Counted from the stretch's first letter, positions 24,208-33,456 are shown. The stretch: 64,000 nucleotides of DNA from Rhizobium indicum (GCF_005862305.2 NZ_CP054021.1:4877501-4941500); one strand, 5' to 3'. Translations and numbers: made by a program. Notes: a model not told the origin generated them from the sequence alone.

Positions 24208-25998
24208 TCAGATCTCGCCTGAGACCTCGCGGCGGCGGCGGTCGAGTTCTTCGCTGTAGCGGCGCAGCGTATAGCTTTCGCTGAGCTGGCCGATCACCTT
24301 GCGTTCGATCAGGTTGTTGACGACGGCGAGTGCTTCGCTTTCGCTCTTGTCGAAGATCGCCGCCGCCTGCTTGGCATTCATCTGCGGCTGCAGGAAGTCG
24401 TTGCGGTAGTGGATGAAATCGGCAAGCGTCTTGCCCTCGTCCTGGGCGTCGGTCGGGTTGGCGTAGATCTCCGGCACCAGCACGAGGCCTGCATATTTGT
24501 CGCTCTCCTCGACGAGGATGACGCGCTGGGTCGAGCCGATTGGGAAGGCCTGCTTGAATTCCTCCAGAGAGATGCCCGCCCTTGCCGTCTTGACGTCGGC
24601 GCGCATCAGCTTGTCGACCGTCAGGTTGCGGATCCAGCCGACGTCATGGGCGCTGCGGATGCTTTCTCCGCGCAGATGGAACCGCCATGTGGCGAAGGAG
24701 TAGCCGAAGGTCGAACGCACGACGAGCGAGGAGGTGATGACGGCAGCGAGCACCAGTGCCGTGATCGGAAAATCGCCGGTGATTTCGAGCGCCAGGAACG
24801 TCATGGTCAGCGGCCCGCCGATGACGGCGACGGCAAGCGAACTCATGCCGACCACGGCATAGATGACGGGCGTCAGCGTCGCATCGGCGAAATAGGGGCC
24901 GCAATAGGCGAAGAGCTTGCCGAGCAGGGCGCCCATGAATAGCGAGGCGAAGAACAGTCCGCCCCTGAAGCCGGAGCCGATCGAGATCGCCGAGGCGAAG
25001 GATTTCAAGAGGAAGAGGCCGATCAGCGTCGGGATCGCCACGTCACGGGAAAGGTTGAGATGCAGCGCACCGTGGCCGGCCGAGAGCACCTGAGGCGAGA
25101 TCATCGCCAGCAGCCCGACGATGATGCCGCCAAGCGCCGGGCGGAAGGGTGGGGCGATCGAACTCTTGCGCGCCAGCTCCTCGACAAAGGCGACGCCCTG
25201 CATGATCAGGATGCCCACACCGGCGCAGAAAGCGCCGAGCAGAAGTGCTGGGATATAATCGGCCGGCACGACCGAACCGAAGCTGCCGATATCGATGGTG
25301 AAATCGCTGCCGGCGAGCAGCCTTGCGATCAGGGTGGAGACGAGGGCGGAGACGACGACAGGGGTCAGCGAGACGATCGTATAGGTGCCGATGATCAGCT
25401 CGAAAGCATAGAAGGCGCCGGTCAGCGGCGCGTTGAAGGCAGCGGCGATGGCGCCCGCCGCGCCGCAGCCAACGAGGGTGCGCAGGTCCGAGCGGCGAAG
25501 CTGCAGCTTCAGACCAAATTTGGAAGCGAGCCCGGCGGCAAGCTGGGTATAGCCGGCCTCCAGTCCGACCGAGGCGCCGAAACCGTTGGAGATCAGGTTC
25601 TGCACGGCAACGATGATGCTGTCGGTCAAGGACAGGCGGCCGCCATGCAGCGCATTGGCCTCGATCGGGTCGACCATCGGTTTCTTGCGGCGTTTCGCCA
25701 GCACTAGAAGCAACAGGCCGAGCAGAGCGCCGCCGATAACCGGGGCGGTGAGCAGCAGCAGCTTGTTCTCGATCTCGGACGAGCTCAACCGTTCGCTGTC
25801 GGCGATGCCGAAGACCAGCTGATGCAGCTCGTTGGAGACGTAGCTCATGCCGGTGACGGCGAGACCTGAGATGACGCCGACGACGGCGCCTGCCAGCGAC
25901 AGGCCGACCTCGCTACGGCGGGCCAGCGCCCGCAGGCGTCCCGGATCGAAGAAAACACGCAGCGCGCGGAAACGGCGCCGATCCAATTTCATAAGCAT
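24208..25998 (-). CDS. ClC-family chloride channel/antiporter with CBS-like C-terminus
   Basis: A 596-residue inner-membrane protein with the many-helix ClC fold. Recognisable parts are GFGASVGLEAGYTQ (the region with the GxExP-like filter segment, here GLEAG), GAAGAIAAAFNAPLTGAFYAFE with the conserved glutamate-containing helix, and GSGFRGGLFFASLFMGALLG. After the last helix (about residue 440) come two stretches resembling CBS domains (VDKLMRADVKTARAGISLEE; LADFIHYRNDFLQPQM), commonly regulatory. ClC proteins move chloride, sometimes in exchange for protons. It converges with the cyclase gene, 28 bases apart, and reads away from the cobalamin riboswitch region. Confidence 0.88.
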   Translation of the reverse strand: MLMKLDRRRFRALRVFFDPGRLRALARRSEVGLSLAGAVVGVISGLAVTGMSYVSNELHQLVFGIADSERLSSSEIENKLLLLTAPVIGGALLGLLLLVLAKRRKKPMVDPIEANALHGGRLSLTDSIIVAVQNLISNGFGASVGLEAGYTQLAAGLASKFGLKLQLRRSDLRTLVGCGAAGAIAAAFNAPLTGAFYAFELIIGTYTIVSLTPVVVSALVSTLIARLLAGSDFTIDIGSFGSVVPADYIPALLLGAFCAGVGILIMQGVAFVEELARKSSIAPPFRPALGGIIVGLLAMISPQVLSAGHGALHLNLSRDVAIPTLIGLFLLKSFASAISIGSGFRGGLFFASLFMGALLGKLFAYCGPYFADATLTPVIYAVVGMSSLAVAVIGGPLTMTFLALEITGDFPITALVLAAVITSSLVVRSTFGYSFATWRFHLRGESIRSAHDVGWIRNLTVDKLMRADVKTARAGISLEEFKQAFPIGSTQRVILVEESDKYAGLVLVPEIYANPTDAQDEGKTLADFIHYRNDFLQPQMNAKQAAAIFDKSESEALAVVNNLIERKVIGQLSESYTLRRYSEELDRRRREVSGEI

Positions 25999-26282
25999 GG
26001 CTAGACAACTAGGCGGGGAGAGGCCCGGTCAAGGGCAGAGATGGTCGCGCAGTCCGCTTGCGACGCAATTGCGGCGAAAAGCCGGCGGTTGGAACAAATT
26101 TCGATGAAGTAAGTCTCTGATAAATGACGATATTTTAGGTAGGGTAAGTCGTGTTTGGGTGGCCACACCTCGGAACCGGCGATCGGGCGGCCGCCAAGGC
26201 CGGTTGACTTCACCCCTGCGCTTGCCTAACCATCCCTCAACGGATGGTCTCCCGACCATCCTGACATAACGGATGGTTTCGG
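25999..26282. other. Intergenic region before the cobalamin riboswitch
   Basis: No gene is supported. It should hold the divergent promoters for the ClC gene and the riboswitch-led cob operon. A short sequence, acggatggt, recurs at about 26238 and 26268 with an inverted partner (accatcc) at 26253, forming possible small hairpins immediately 5' of the riboswitch. I see no clear sigma-70 hexamers. Confidence 0.4.
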
Positions 26283-26646
26283 ATCGGTGTTGCGCCCTTC
26301 CGGATGAAAAGGGAATGTGACGGGGCGGACCCAAGCCGGGCGCCTTCATCACAGCCGACCCCGCGACTGTAGAGCGGTCAGGGTCTTCCATCCGGCTTCT
26401 AGCTCTTCCGGCCGGCGGCTTGCAATAATGCAGGCGGGCGGGATGGGCGACATGCCGGAAAAGCCACTGGATATGCATGGTGATCAACCGGGGTCGGACG
26501 CCTCTCAAGTCTACGAATCGTCCACCTTTTCACCGATGCAGCCGGGAAGGCGAGGATGATCCGCTGGCACGATCAGGGCGACCGGTTTCCGGTCTGCCCC
26601 GATCGCGGCCGATAACCGCGAGCCAGGAGACCTGCCATGCGTGCCG
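26283..26646 (+). promoter_or_regulatory. Cobalamin (B12) riboswitch
   Basis: The conserved cobalamin-aptamer blocks occur in order: GGGAATGTG at 26311-26319, GCCGACCCCGCGACTGTAG at 26354-26372, AAGCCACTGG at 26461-26470, GCCGGGAAGGCG at 26541-26552 and AGCCAGGAGACCTGCC at 26631-26646. The spacing between the CCACTG block and the last block is longer than in compact examples, so one or two peripheral stems are extended. It precedes cobP by about 385 bases and should lower expression of cobP-cobW-cobN-cobO when adenosylcobalamin is plentiful. I cannot tell whether control is by termination or by hiding the ribosome site. Confidence 0.93.
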
Positions 26647-26803
26647 GGCGAGAAGCCCACACCTGGGCAATATGCCCGTTGCCAGCACGGAGGTTGTCTT
26701 GGCTGAACGATTGAATTCGGCGCGGCCTGGTGCGGCGCACGCCACGCCTCCAAGCAGCGCTGCAAGAGGAGTGTTTTCGGCCGCTTATGTCGAATGCTGG
26801 GTA

Positions 26804-26952
26804 CCCCCCTCTGTCCTGCCGGACATCTCCCCCACAAGGAGGGAGATCGGCAAGCAGCACGACCGTCGTGTTACATCAATTGTTTGGAGAAAAGCTCTCG
26901 GCGATTCAATCTCCCCCCTTGTGGGGGAGATGTCCGGCAGGACAGAGGGGGG
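26804..26952. repeat. Palindromic repeat element in the cobP leader
   Basis: Two 46-base arms (26804-26849 and 26907-26952) that are near-perfect inverted repeats, reading cccccctctgtcctgccgg... and its complement, around a 57-base spacer. The arms are the same as those of the two elements inside cobN; the spacer differs. It lies between the riboswitch and cobP, so it is transcribed and could form a very stable hairpin in the leader. It resembles the rhizobial intergenic mosaic/palindromic element type. Confidence 0.88.
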
Positions 26953-27030
26953 CGTCACACCCTCAGTAGCCGAGAAAGGTGCATTCGGAGCAAGCCACGA
27001 CTACGCACTCTCCCCGAGGGGCGTTTGAGT

Positions 27031-27540
27031 ATGACCGCCACCTTCATCCTCGGCGGCGCACGCTCCGGCAAATCCCGTTTCGCCGAATCCCTCGTCACAG
27101 CGACCGGCCTCGACCGTCACTATGTCGCGACCGGGCGTGCCTGGGACGAGGAGATGCAGGCACGCATCACCCAACACAAGGCCGATCGCGGACCGTCCTG
27201 GACAACGCATGAGGAGCCGCTCGATCTCGTCGGCAAGCTCTCCGCCATCGACGGGGAGGGGCGCATCGTGCTCATCGATTGCCTGACGCTCTGGGTCACC
27301 AATCTGATGATGGAGGAGCGGAACACGGCGGTGGAATTTGCCGCCCTTGCCGATTTCCTGCCCGCCGCGAAAGCGCGGCTCGTTTTCGTTTCCAATGAGG
27401 TCGGTCTCGGCATCGTGCCCGACAATCGCATGGCGCGGGATTTTCGCGATCATGCCGGCCGGCTGCACCAATCGATCGCGGCGAAGGCCGCCGAAGTTTA
27501 TTTCATCGCGGCAGGCCTGCCGCTGAAAATGAAGGGTTAA
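27031..27540 (+). CDS. cobP: Adenosylcobinamide kinase / adenosylcobinamide-phosphate guanylyltransferase
   Basis: A 169-residue bifunctional enzyme (CobP, CobU in enterics) that phosphorylates adenosylcobinamide and then attaches GMP to give adenosyl-GDP-cobinamide. The P-loop is [15 protein letters not shown] at the N-terminus; [23 protein letters not shown] and [14 protein letters not shown] are the usual CobU blocks, and [17 protein letters not shown] is highly characteristic. The ATG at 27031 is chosen because it starts [15 protein letters not shown]; the frame is open further upstream through the palindromic element, which cannot be native coding sequence. First gene of the riboswitch-led operon, four bases before cobW. 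Confidence 0.95.
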   Translation: MTATFILGGARSGKSRFAESLVTATGLDRHYVATGRAWDEEMQARITQHKADRGPSWTTHEEPLDLVGKLSAIDGEGRIVLIDCLTLWVTNLMMEERNTAVEFAALADFLPAAKARLVFVSNEVGLGIVPDNRMARDFRDHAGRLHQSIAAKAAEVYFIAAGLPLKMKG

Positions 27541-27544
27541 GTCT

Positions 27545-28594
27545 ATGAACCAGCAGAAGATTCCCGCAACCGTCATCACCGGCTTCCTCGGCGCCGGCAA
27601 GACGACGATGATCCGCAACCTGCTCACCAATGCCGGCGGCAAGAAGATTGCGTTGATCATCAACGAATTCGGCGATCTCGGCGTCGACGGCGACGTGCTG
27701 AAGGGCTGCGGTGCGGAGAATTGCACCGAGGACGATATCATCGAGCTGACCAATGGCTGCATCTGCTGCACCGTTGCGGACGACTTCATTCCGACGATGA
27801 CGAAGCTGCTCGAGCGCGAGCAGAGGCCCGACCATATCGTCATCGAGACTTCGGGCCTTGCTTTGCCGCAGCCGCTGGTCGCCGCCTTCAACTGGCCCGA
27901 CATTCGCACCCAGGTGACCGTCGACGGCGTCATCACGGTGGTCGACAGCGCCGCCGTTGCCGCCGGCCGTTTCGCCGATGACCATGATGCCGTCGATGCG
28001 CGCCGCGCCGAGGATGAATCGCTCGATCACGAAAGCCCGATCGAGGAGCTGTTCGAGGACCAGCTGACCTGCGCCGATCTCATCGTGCTCAACAAGACAG
28101 ACCTGATCGATGCCGCCGGTCTTATCAGGGTACGCGACGAGGTCGCCTCCCGCACGGTACGCAAGCCCGTGATGATCGAGGCGCGGAATGGCGAGGTGTC
28201 GGCCGGTATCCTGCTCGGTCTCGGCATCGGCACAGAGGACGATGTCGCCAATCGCAAGTCGCATCACGAGCTGGAGCATGAGGACGGTGCGCCGCATGAC
28301 CATGATGAATTCGACAGCTTCGTCGTCGAGCTCGGACCCATTGCCGATCCCGCTGGCTTCGTCGAAGCGCTTAAGGGCATCATTGCCGCCCATGACGTGC
28401 TGCGCCTCAAGGGTTTCGTCGATGTCTCGGGCAAGCCGATGCGCCTCCAGATCCAGGCCGTCGGCAGCCGCATCGACCATTATTTCGACCGCGCCTGGAC
28501 GCCAAGCGAAAAGCGCGCCACGCGCCTTGTCGTCATCGGCCTGCACGAAATGGATCAGGACGCGGTGAGGGCGGCGATCGAAGCGCTGGCATAG
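27545..28594 (+). CDS. cobW: CobW, COG0523 GTPase
   Basis: A 349-residue G3E-family P-loop GTPase of the CobW type, probably a metal chaperone serving the cobaltochelatase. The P-loop is GFLGAGKTT, the metal site is CICCTV (CxCC, near residue 75), and LNKTDL provides the guanine-specificity motif. A His/Asp/Glu-rich stretch (HHELEHEDGAPHDHDEFD, about 240-258) is likely metal-binding, and the C-terminal CobW_C domain follows. Biochemical role in cobalt delivery is inferred for the family; position between cobP and cobN supports it. Four bases separate it from each neighbour's coding end or start. Confidence 0.95.
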   Translation: MNQQKIPATVITGFLGAGKTTMIRNLLTNAGGKKIALIINEFGDLGVDGDVLKGCGAENCTEDDIIELTNGCICCTVADDFIPTMTKLLEREQRPDHIVIETSGLALPQPLVAAFNWPDIRTQVTVDGVITVVDSAAVAAGRFADDHDAVDARRAEDESLDHESPIEELFEDQLTCADLIVLNKTDLIDAAGLIRVRDEVASRTVRKPVMIEARNGEVSAGILLGLGIGTEDDVANRKSHHELEHEDGAPHDHDEFDSFVVELGPIADPAGFVEALKGIIAAHDVLRLKGFVDVSGKPMRLQIQAVGSRIDHYFDRAWTPSEKRATRLVVIGLHEMDQDAVRAAIEALA

Positions 28595-28598
28595 ACCC

Positions 28599-31500
28599 AT
28601 GCATCTGCTTCTGGCCCAGCAGGGAACGATCAGCGACGGCGAGGAGGCAATCGACCTCGGGCAGACGCCGGGCGATATCCTGTTCCTGTCGGCGGCCGAC
28701 AGCGAGCTTGCCGCGATCGCGGCCGCCCATCGCGAGCGCGGGGCGGGGCCTTCGCTGCGGCTCGCCAGCCTGATGAGCCTGAAGCATCCGATGTCTATCG
28801 ACACCTATGTCGAGCGCACCGCGCGGCATGCCAAGTTGATTGTCGTGCGGGCGCTCGGGGGCGCCAGCTATTTCCATTATGCGCTGGAAGCGCTGCATGC
28901 GGCAGCGTCCCGCGCCGGGGCGCTGATTGCGGTGCTGCCGGGCGATGCGAAACCGGATGCCGGGCTGGTTCCTTTCTCCAATATCGATCTCGATGATCTC
29001 AACGCGCTCTGGGCCTATCTGATTGAGGGCGGCGATGCCAATGCGCGGGCCTTTCTCGATTATGCCGGGGCGATGTTGGCAGGCACGGAGAAGCCGGCAC
29101 CGGCGGCACCTTTGATGAAAGCCGGTATCTGGTGGCCGGGGCGTGGACTGATCGGGGTTGAGGAGTGGCGGCTGGTTTCTGCTGCCGTGGTGTCTTCGCG
29201 TGTGGCTGTCCGTTTGTCGGTTGAGCTAGGGACACCCCCCTCTGTCCTGCTGGACATCTCCCCCACAAGGGGGGAGATCGGCAAGTCGCTTGGGCTTCCC
29301 ACAAAAGAAACGCTTGAAGACGCGGCATCTTCTGCCGAGGAGATGGAACGAGACCTCTCATCCTCGATCTCCCCCCTTGTGGGGGAGATGTCCGGCAGGA
29401 CAGAGGGGGGTATCTCAAACTCGGCAGAGAAGATGGGATTCGAACCCACATCTTCCCCCATCGTCGCCATCAGCTTCTACCGCGCCTTGGTGCAGAGCGG
29501 CGAGACGGGGCCGATAGAAGCTCTCATCGGAGCGCTGACGACACTCGGCCTGCGCCCGCTGCCGGTCTTTGCCTATAGCCTGAAGGATTCGGTTTCGACA
29601 GGCATTCTCGAAAGCGTGTTTTCGGCGTTGAAACCCGATGTCGTCATCAACACGACCGGCTTTGCGGTCTCGGCACCCGGTGCCGACCGGCAGCCGACGG
29701 TGCTGGAGGCGAATGAGGCGATCGTGCTGCAGGCGATCCTGTCGGCCTCGTCGAGAGAGGCATGGGCGGCTTCCTCGCAGGGCTTGTCGGCGCGCGATCT
29801 GGGCATGAACGTGGCGCTGCCTGAAGTCGATGGCCGGGTGCTGGCGCGGGCGATCTCCTTCAAGACGGCGGCGCGCTACGATGCTGCCGTCGAGACGAAT
29901 ATTGTCGCCAGCGAACCGGATGCTGGCCGGGTGCGCTACACGGCGGAGCTCGCCGCCAACTGGGCGCGGCTGCGGAAGACATCAGCCGGCGACCGGCGCA
30001 TTGCGCTCGTCATGGCGAATTATCCAAACCGCGACGGTCGGCTCGGTAACGGCGTTGGACTCGATACGCCGGCCGGGACCATCGAGGTGCTGAAGGCTAT
30101 GCGGGCGGCGGGGTATCCGGCCGCCGAGATTCCGGCCGACGGCGACGCGCTGATACGGCATCTGATGGAAGGGCCGACTAATTCCGGTTCCGACGGAAAG
30201 ATCATCCGCGAGACGCTTTCCCTGAGTCGCTACAACGGCTTCCTGGAATCTCTTCCCAATAAGATTCAGGATGAGGTGAGAGCCCGCTGGGGCGATCCCG
30301 AAGATGATCCGTATTTTCGCGAAGGCGTCTTCGCCCTGCCTTTCGCCCGTTTCGGCGATGTGCTCGTCGGCATCCAGCCGGCGCGCGGCTACAATATCGA
30401 CCCGAAAGAGAGCTATCATTCGCCGGATCTCGTGCCGCCGCACGGTTATCTCGCCTTCTACGCTTTCCTGCGCCGCGCGTTCGGCGCCCATGCCGTCATC
30501 CATATGGGCAAACACGGCAATCTCGAATGGCTGCCGGGCAAGGCGCTGGCGCTGTCGGAAAGCTGCTATCCCGAGGCGATCCTCGGGCCGCTGCCGCATC
30601 TCTATCCCTTCATCGTCAACGATCCGGGCGAGGGTACGCAGGCCAAGCGCCGCAGTGCTGCCGTCATCATTGACCACCTGACGCCGCCCTTGACGCGGGC
30701 GGAGAGCTACGGGCCGCTGAAGGATCTGGAGGCGCTGGTCGACGAATATTACGAGGCCTCCGGCAGCGATCCCCGCCGCATTCGTCTGCTCAGCCGTCAG
30801 ATCCTCGATCTTGTCACCGATATCGGCCTCGACCGGGATGCCGGGATTGCCAAGGGCGAAAGCGAGGGCGAGGCGCTGAAGAAGCTCGACGCCTATCTCT
30901 GCGACCTCAAGGAAATGCAGATCCGCGATGGACTGCATGTGTTCGGCGTTTCGCCCGAGGGGCGGTTGCTGACGGACCTCACCGTGGCTTTGGCGCGGGT
31001 GCCGCGCGGGCTGGGTGAGGGTGGGGATGCAAGTTTGCAGCGGGCGATCGCGGCGGATGCTAGATTGGGCGGCGGCGTGGGGGGGATACCCCCCTCTGTC
31101 CTGCCGGACATCTCCCCCATAAGGGGGGAGATCGGCAAGTCGCTTGGGCTTCCCGAAAAAGAACTGTTTGAAGATGCCGCAGCTTCGACGCATGAGATTG
31201 AGCGAGGCCTCTCATCCTCGATCTCCCCCCTTGTGGGGGAGATGTCCGGCAGGACAGAGGGGGGTGCCTCCATCTTCGACCCTCTCGATTGTGACATGGC
31301 CGCCGTCTGGACCGGCCCACGTCCTGATATCCTCGCAGATATTCTTGACGCCCCATGGCGGACCAACGGAGACACCGTCGAGCGCATCGAACTGCTCGCT
31401 GCAAAGTTCGTCTCCGGCGAGATAGAGTGCCCAGCCCTCTGGTCTCAAACCGGGTTGGTAGTCTCCGAGATTGAAACCCGCCTCAAACCTTCCATCCTCG

Positions 31501-32786
31501 CCTGCGGCCCGGCCGAAATCGTCGGCCTGCTCAAAGGCCTCGACGGCCGCTTCGTCGCACCCGGCCCCTCCGGCGCGCCGACGCGTGGACGGCCCGATGT
31601 GCTGCCGACGGGCCGCAATTTCTACTCGGTCGACAGCCGTGCGGTGCCGACGCCGGCCGCCTACGAACTCGGCAAAAAATCGGCGGAACTGCTTGTCCGC
31701 CGCTATGTGCAGGATCATGGCGAATGGCCTGTCTCCTTCGGGTTGACGGCCTGGGGCACGTCAAACATGCGCACTGGCGGCGACGATATCGCCCAGGCCC
31801 TGGCGCTGATCGGCGTCAAGCCGCTCTGGGACATGAGCTCGCGCCGCGTCACCGGCTATGAGATCATTCCGCCGGCGATGCTCAGGCGGCCGCGGGTCGA
31901 CGTGACGCTCCGCATTTCCGGCTTCTTCCGCGACGCCTTTCCCGAGCAGATCGCGCTGTTCGACAAGGCGATCCGTGCCGTGGGCGCGCTTGAAGAGGAC
32001 GAGGTCGACAATCCGATCGCGACGCGCATGCGTGGCGAAGCGGCAAGGCTTGCGGCTGCCGGTCTTGACGAAGTCGCGGCAAGGCGCCGGGCGGGTTACC
32101 GCGTTTTCGGCTCGAAGCCCGGCGCCTATGGCGCCGGGCTGCAGGCACTGATCGACGAAAAGGGCTGGGAGCGGCGCGCCGATCTCGCCGAGGCCTATCT
32201 CGTCTGGGGCAGCTATGCCTATGGTGCCGGCGAGGAGGGCAAGGCCGAACGCGGCTTGTTCGAGGAGCGGCTGCGCTCGGTGCAGGCTGTTATCCAGAAC
32301 CAGGACAACCGCGAGCACGATCTGCTCGATAGCGACGACTACTATCAATTCGAGGGCGGCATGGCCGCCGCCGCCGAGCAGCTCGCCGGCGCGCGTCCTC
32401 CGATCTATCACAACGACCATTCCAGGCCGGAAAAGCCGGTGATCCGCTCGCTGGAAGAGGAAATCGGCCGCGTCGTGCGCGGGCGTGTCGTCAATCCGAA
32501 ATGGATCGCGGGCGTCATGCGCCACGGCTACAAGGGCGCCGCCGAGATCGCCGCCACCGTCGATTATCTCTTCGCCTTTTCGGCGACGACGGGCGCGGTC
32601 GGCGAACACCATTTCGAGGCCGTCTACCAGGCCTTTGTCACCGATCCGGCCGTGCGTGACTTCATGATCGAGAAGAACCCGGCGGCATTCGACGAGATGA
32701 GGGAGCGGCTCAGCGAAGCAATCGACCGCAGCCTCTGGACGCCGCGCAGCAATTCGGCCCGGTTCGACCTGGCCGCCAGACAATAG
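28599..32786 (+). CDS. cobN: Cobaltochelatase subunit CobN with two in-frame palindromic-element inserts
   Basis: A 1395-residue large subunit of the aerobic cobaltochelatase, which with CobS and CobT inserts cobalt into hydrogenobyrinic acid a,c-diamide using ATP. Core CobN/magnesium-chelatase H-type sequence is clear, for example ISFYRALVQSGET, HMGKHGNLEWLPGKALALSE, and TAWGTSNMRTGGDDIAQALAL. The family is usually near 1275 residues; the excess of about 120 is accounted for by two stretches, about residues 213-271 and 831-889, that are translations of a palindromic repeat (PPSVL.DISP.RGEIGKSLGLP ... [15 protein letters not shown]). Both fall where loops are expected: before PIVAISFYR and before FDPLDCDMAA. 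The reading frame is kept throughout, so the gene is probably functional. Confidence 0.95.
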   Translation: MHLLLAQQGTISDGEEAIDLGQTPGDILFLSAADSELAAIAAAHRERGAGPSLRLASLMSLKHPMSIDTYVERTARHAKLIVVRALGGASYFHYALEALHAAASRAGALIAVLPGDAKPDAGLVPFSNIDLDDLNALWAYLIEGGDANARAFLDYAGAMLAGTEKPAPAAPLMKAGIWWPGRGLIGVEEWRLVSAAVVSSRVAVRLSVELGTPPSVLLDISPTRGEIGKSLGLPTKETLEDAASSAEEMERDLSSSISPLVGEMSGRTEGGISNSAEKMGFEPTSSPIVAISFYRALVQSGETGPIEALIGALTTLGLRPLPVFAYSLKDSVSTGILESVFSALKPDVVINTTGFAVSAPGADRQPTVLEANEAIVLQAILSASSREAWAASSQGLSARDLGMNVALPEVDGRVLARAISFKTAARYDAAVETNIVASEPDAGRVRYTAELAANWARLRKTSAGDRRIALVMANYPNRDGRLGNGVGLDTPAGTIEVLKAMRAAGYPAAEIPADGDALIRHLMEGPTNSGSDGKIIRETLSLSRYNGFLESLPNKIQDEVRARWGDPEDDPYFREGVFALPFARFGDVLVGIQPARGYNIDPKESYHSPDLVPPHGYLAFYAFLRRAFGAHAVIHMGKHGNLEWLPGKALALSESCYPEAILGPLPHLYPFIVNDPGEGTQAKRRSAAVIIDHLTPPLTRAESYGPLKDLEALVDEYYEASGSDPRRIRLLSRQILDLVTDIGLDRDAGIAKGESEGEALKKLDAYLCDLKEMQIRDGLHVFGVSPEGRLLTDLTVALARVPRGLGEGGDASLQRAIAADARLGGGVGGIPPSVLPDISPIRGEIGKSLGLPEKELFEDAAASTHEIERGLSSSISPLVGEMSGRTEGGASIFDPLDCDMAAVWTGPRPDILADILDAPWRTNGDTVERIELLAAKFVSGEIECPALWSQTGLVVSEIETRLKPSILACGPAEIVGLLKGLDGRFVAPGPSGAPTRGRPDVLPTGRNFYSVDSRAVPTPAAYELGKKSAELLVRRYVQDHGEWPVSFGLTAWGTSNMRTGGDDIAQALALIGVKPLWDMSSRRVTGYEIIPPAMLRRPRVDVTLRISGFFRDAFPEQIALFDKAIRAVGALEEDEVDNPIATRMRGEAARLAAAGLDEVAARRRAGYRVFGSKPGAYGAGLQALIDEKGWERRADLAEAYLVWGSYAYGAGEEGKAERGLFEERLRSVQAVIQNQDNREHDLLDSDDYYQFEGGMAAAAEQLAGARPPIYHNDHSRPEKPVIRSLEEEIGRVVRGRVVNPKWIAGVMRHGYKGAAEIAATVDYLFAFSATTGAVGEHHFEAVYQAFVTDPAVRDFMIEKNPAAFDEMRERLSEAIDRSLWTPRSNSARFDLAARQ
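29235..29410. repeat. Palindromic element inserted in frame in cobN, copy 1
   Basis: 176 bases with 46-base inverted arms (29235-29280 and 29365-29410; one mismatch seen) around an 84-base spacer. It contributes about 59 residues to CobN. No stop occurs in the cobN frame. The arm sequence matches the element in the cobP leader; the spacer matches the second cobN copy. Confidence 0.92.
31089..31264. repeat. Palindromic element inserted in frame in cobN, copy 2
   Basis: Again 176 bases with 46-base arms (31089-31134 and 31219-31264), in the same orientation and the same translation frame as copy 1. The spacer differs from copy 1 at many positions, including several amino-acid changes, but has the same length and no stops. 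The two copies therefore belong to one subfamily and are not a very recent duplication. Confidence 0.92.
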
Positions 32787-32800
32787 AATGAGGTGAACCA

Positions 32801-33451
32801 ATGAGCGACGAAGCACCAGAGAACGAGATCCCGGGAAACGAAACCGGAAAAGACGACGCGCGCCACGCCGAGAAGATGGCGAAGAAGAAAGCCGCGCGCG
32901 ACAAGATCATGGCCACCAAGACGGATGGCAAGGGGCTGATCATCGTCCATACCGGCAAGGGCAAGGGCAAGTCCTCGTCTGCCTTTGGTATGATCTTCCG
33001 CCACATCGCCCATGGCAAGCCGTCAGCCGTCGTGCAGTTCATCAAGGGCGCGATGTGGACCGGCGAGCGCGACCTGATCGAGAAGCATTTCTCCGATCTC
33101 TGCCAGTTCCACACGATGGGCGAGGGTTTCACCTGGGAAACGCAGGACCGCGCCCGCGATGTCGCCGCAGCGGCCGCCGCTTGGGAAAAGGCCAAGGAAC
33201 TGATCCGCGACGAGCGCAATTCCATGGTGCTGCTCGACGAGATCAATATCGCGTTGCGCTATGACTATCTCGACATCAACGAAGTCGTCGCCTTTCTGGA
33301 GAGCGAGAAGCCCCATATGACGCATGTCGTGCTGACGGGGCGCAACGCGAAGGAAGAATTGATCGAAATCGCCGATCTGGTAACCGAGATGGAGCTCGTC
33401 AAACACCCCTTCCGCTCCGGCATCAAGGGTCAACCGGGCGTGGAGTTCTGA
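32801..33451 (+). CDS. cobO: Cob(I)yrinic acid a,c-diamide adenosyltransferase
   Basis: A 216-residue CobO/BtuR-type corrinoid adenosyltransferase, which transfers the adenosyl group from ATP to reduced cobalt. The distinctive P-loop is IVHTGKGKGKSSSAFGMIFRH; VVQFIKGAMWTGERDLIEK, GEGFTWETQDRARDV and MVLLDEINIALRYDYLD are the conserved family blocks. The first 40 residues are charged and probably flexible. It follows cobN by 14 bases and is the last gene of the riboswitch-led operon; the next gene is on the opposite strand, ending five bases away. Confidence 0.95.
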   Translation: MSDEAPENEIPGNETGKDDARHAEKMAKKKAARDKIMATKTDGKGLIIVHTGKGKGKSSSAFGMIFRHIAHGKPSAVVQFIKGAMWTGERDLIEKHFSDLCQFHTMGEGFTWETQDRARDVAAAAAAWEKAKELIRDERNSMVLLDEINIALRYDYLDINEVVAFLESEKPHMTHVVLTGRNAKEELIEIADLVTEMELVKHPFRSGIKGQPGVEF

Positions 33452-33456
33452 GACGG

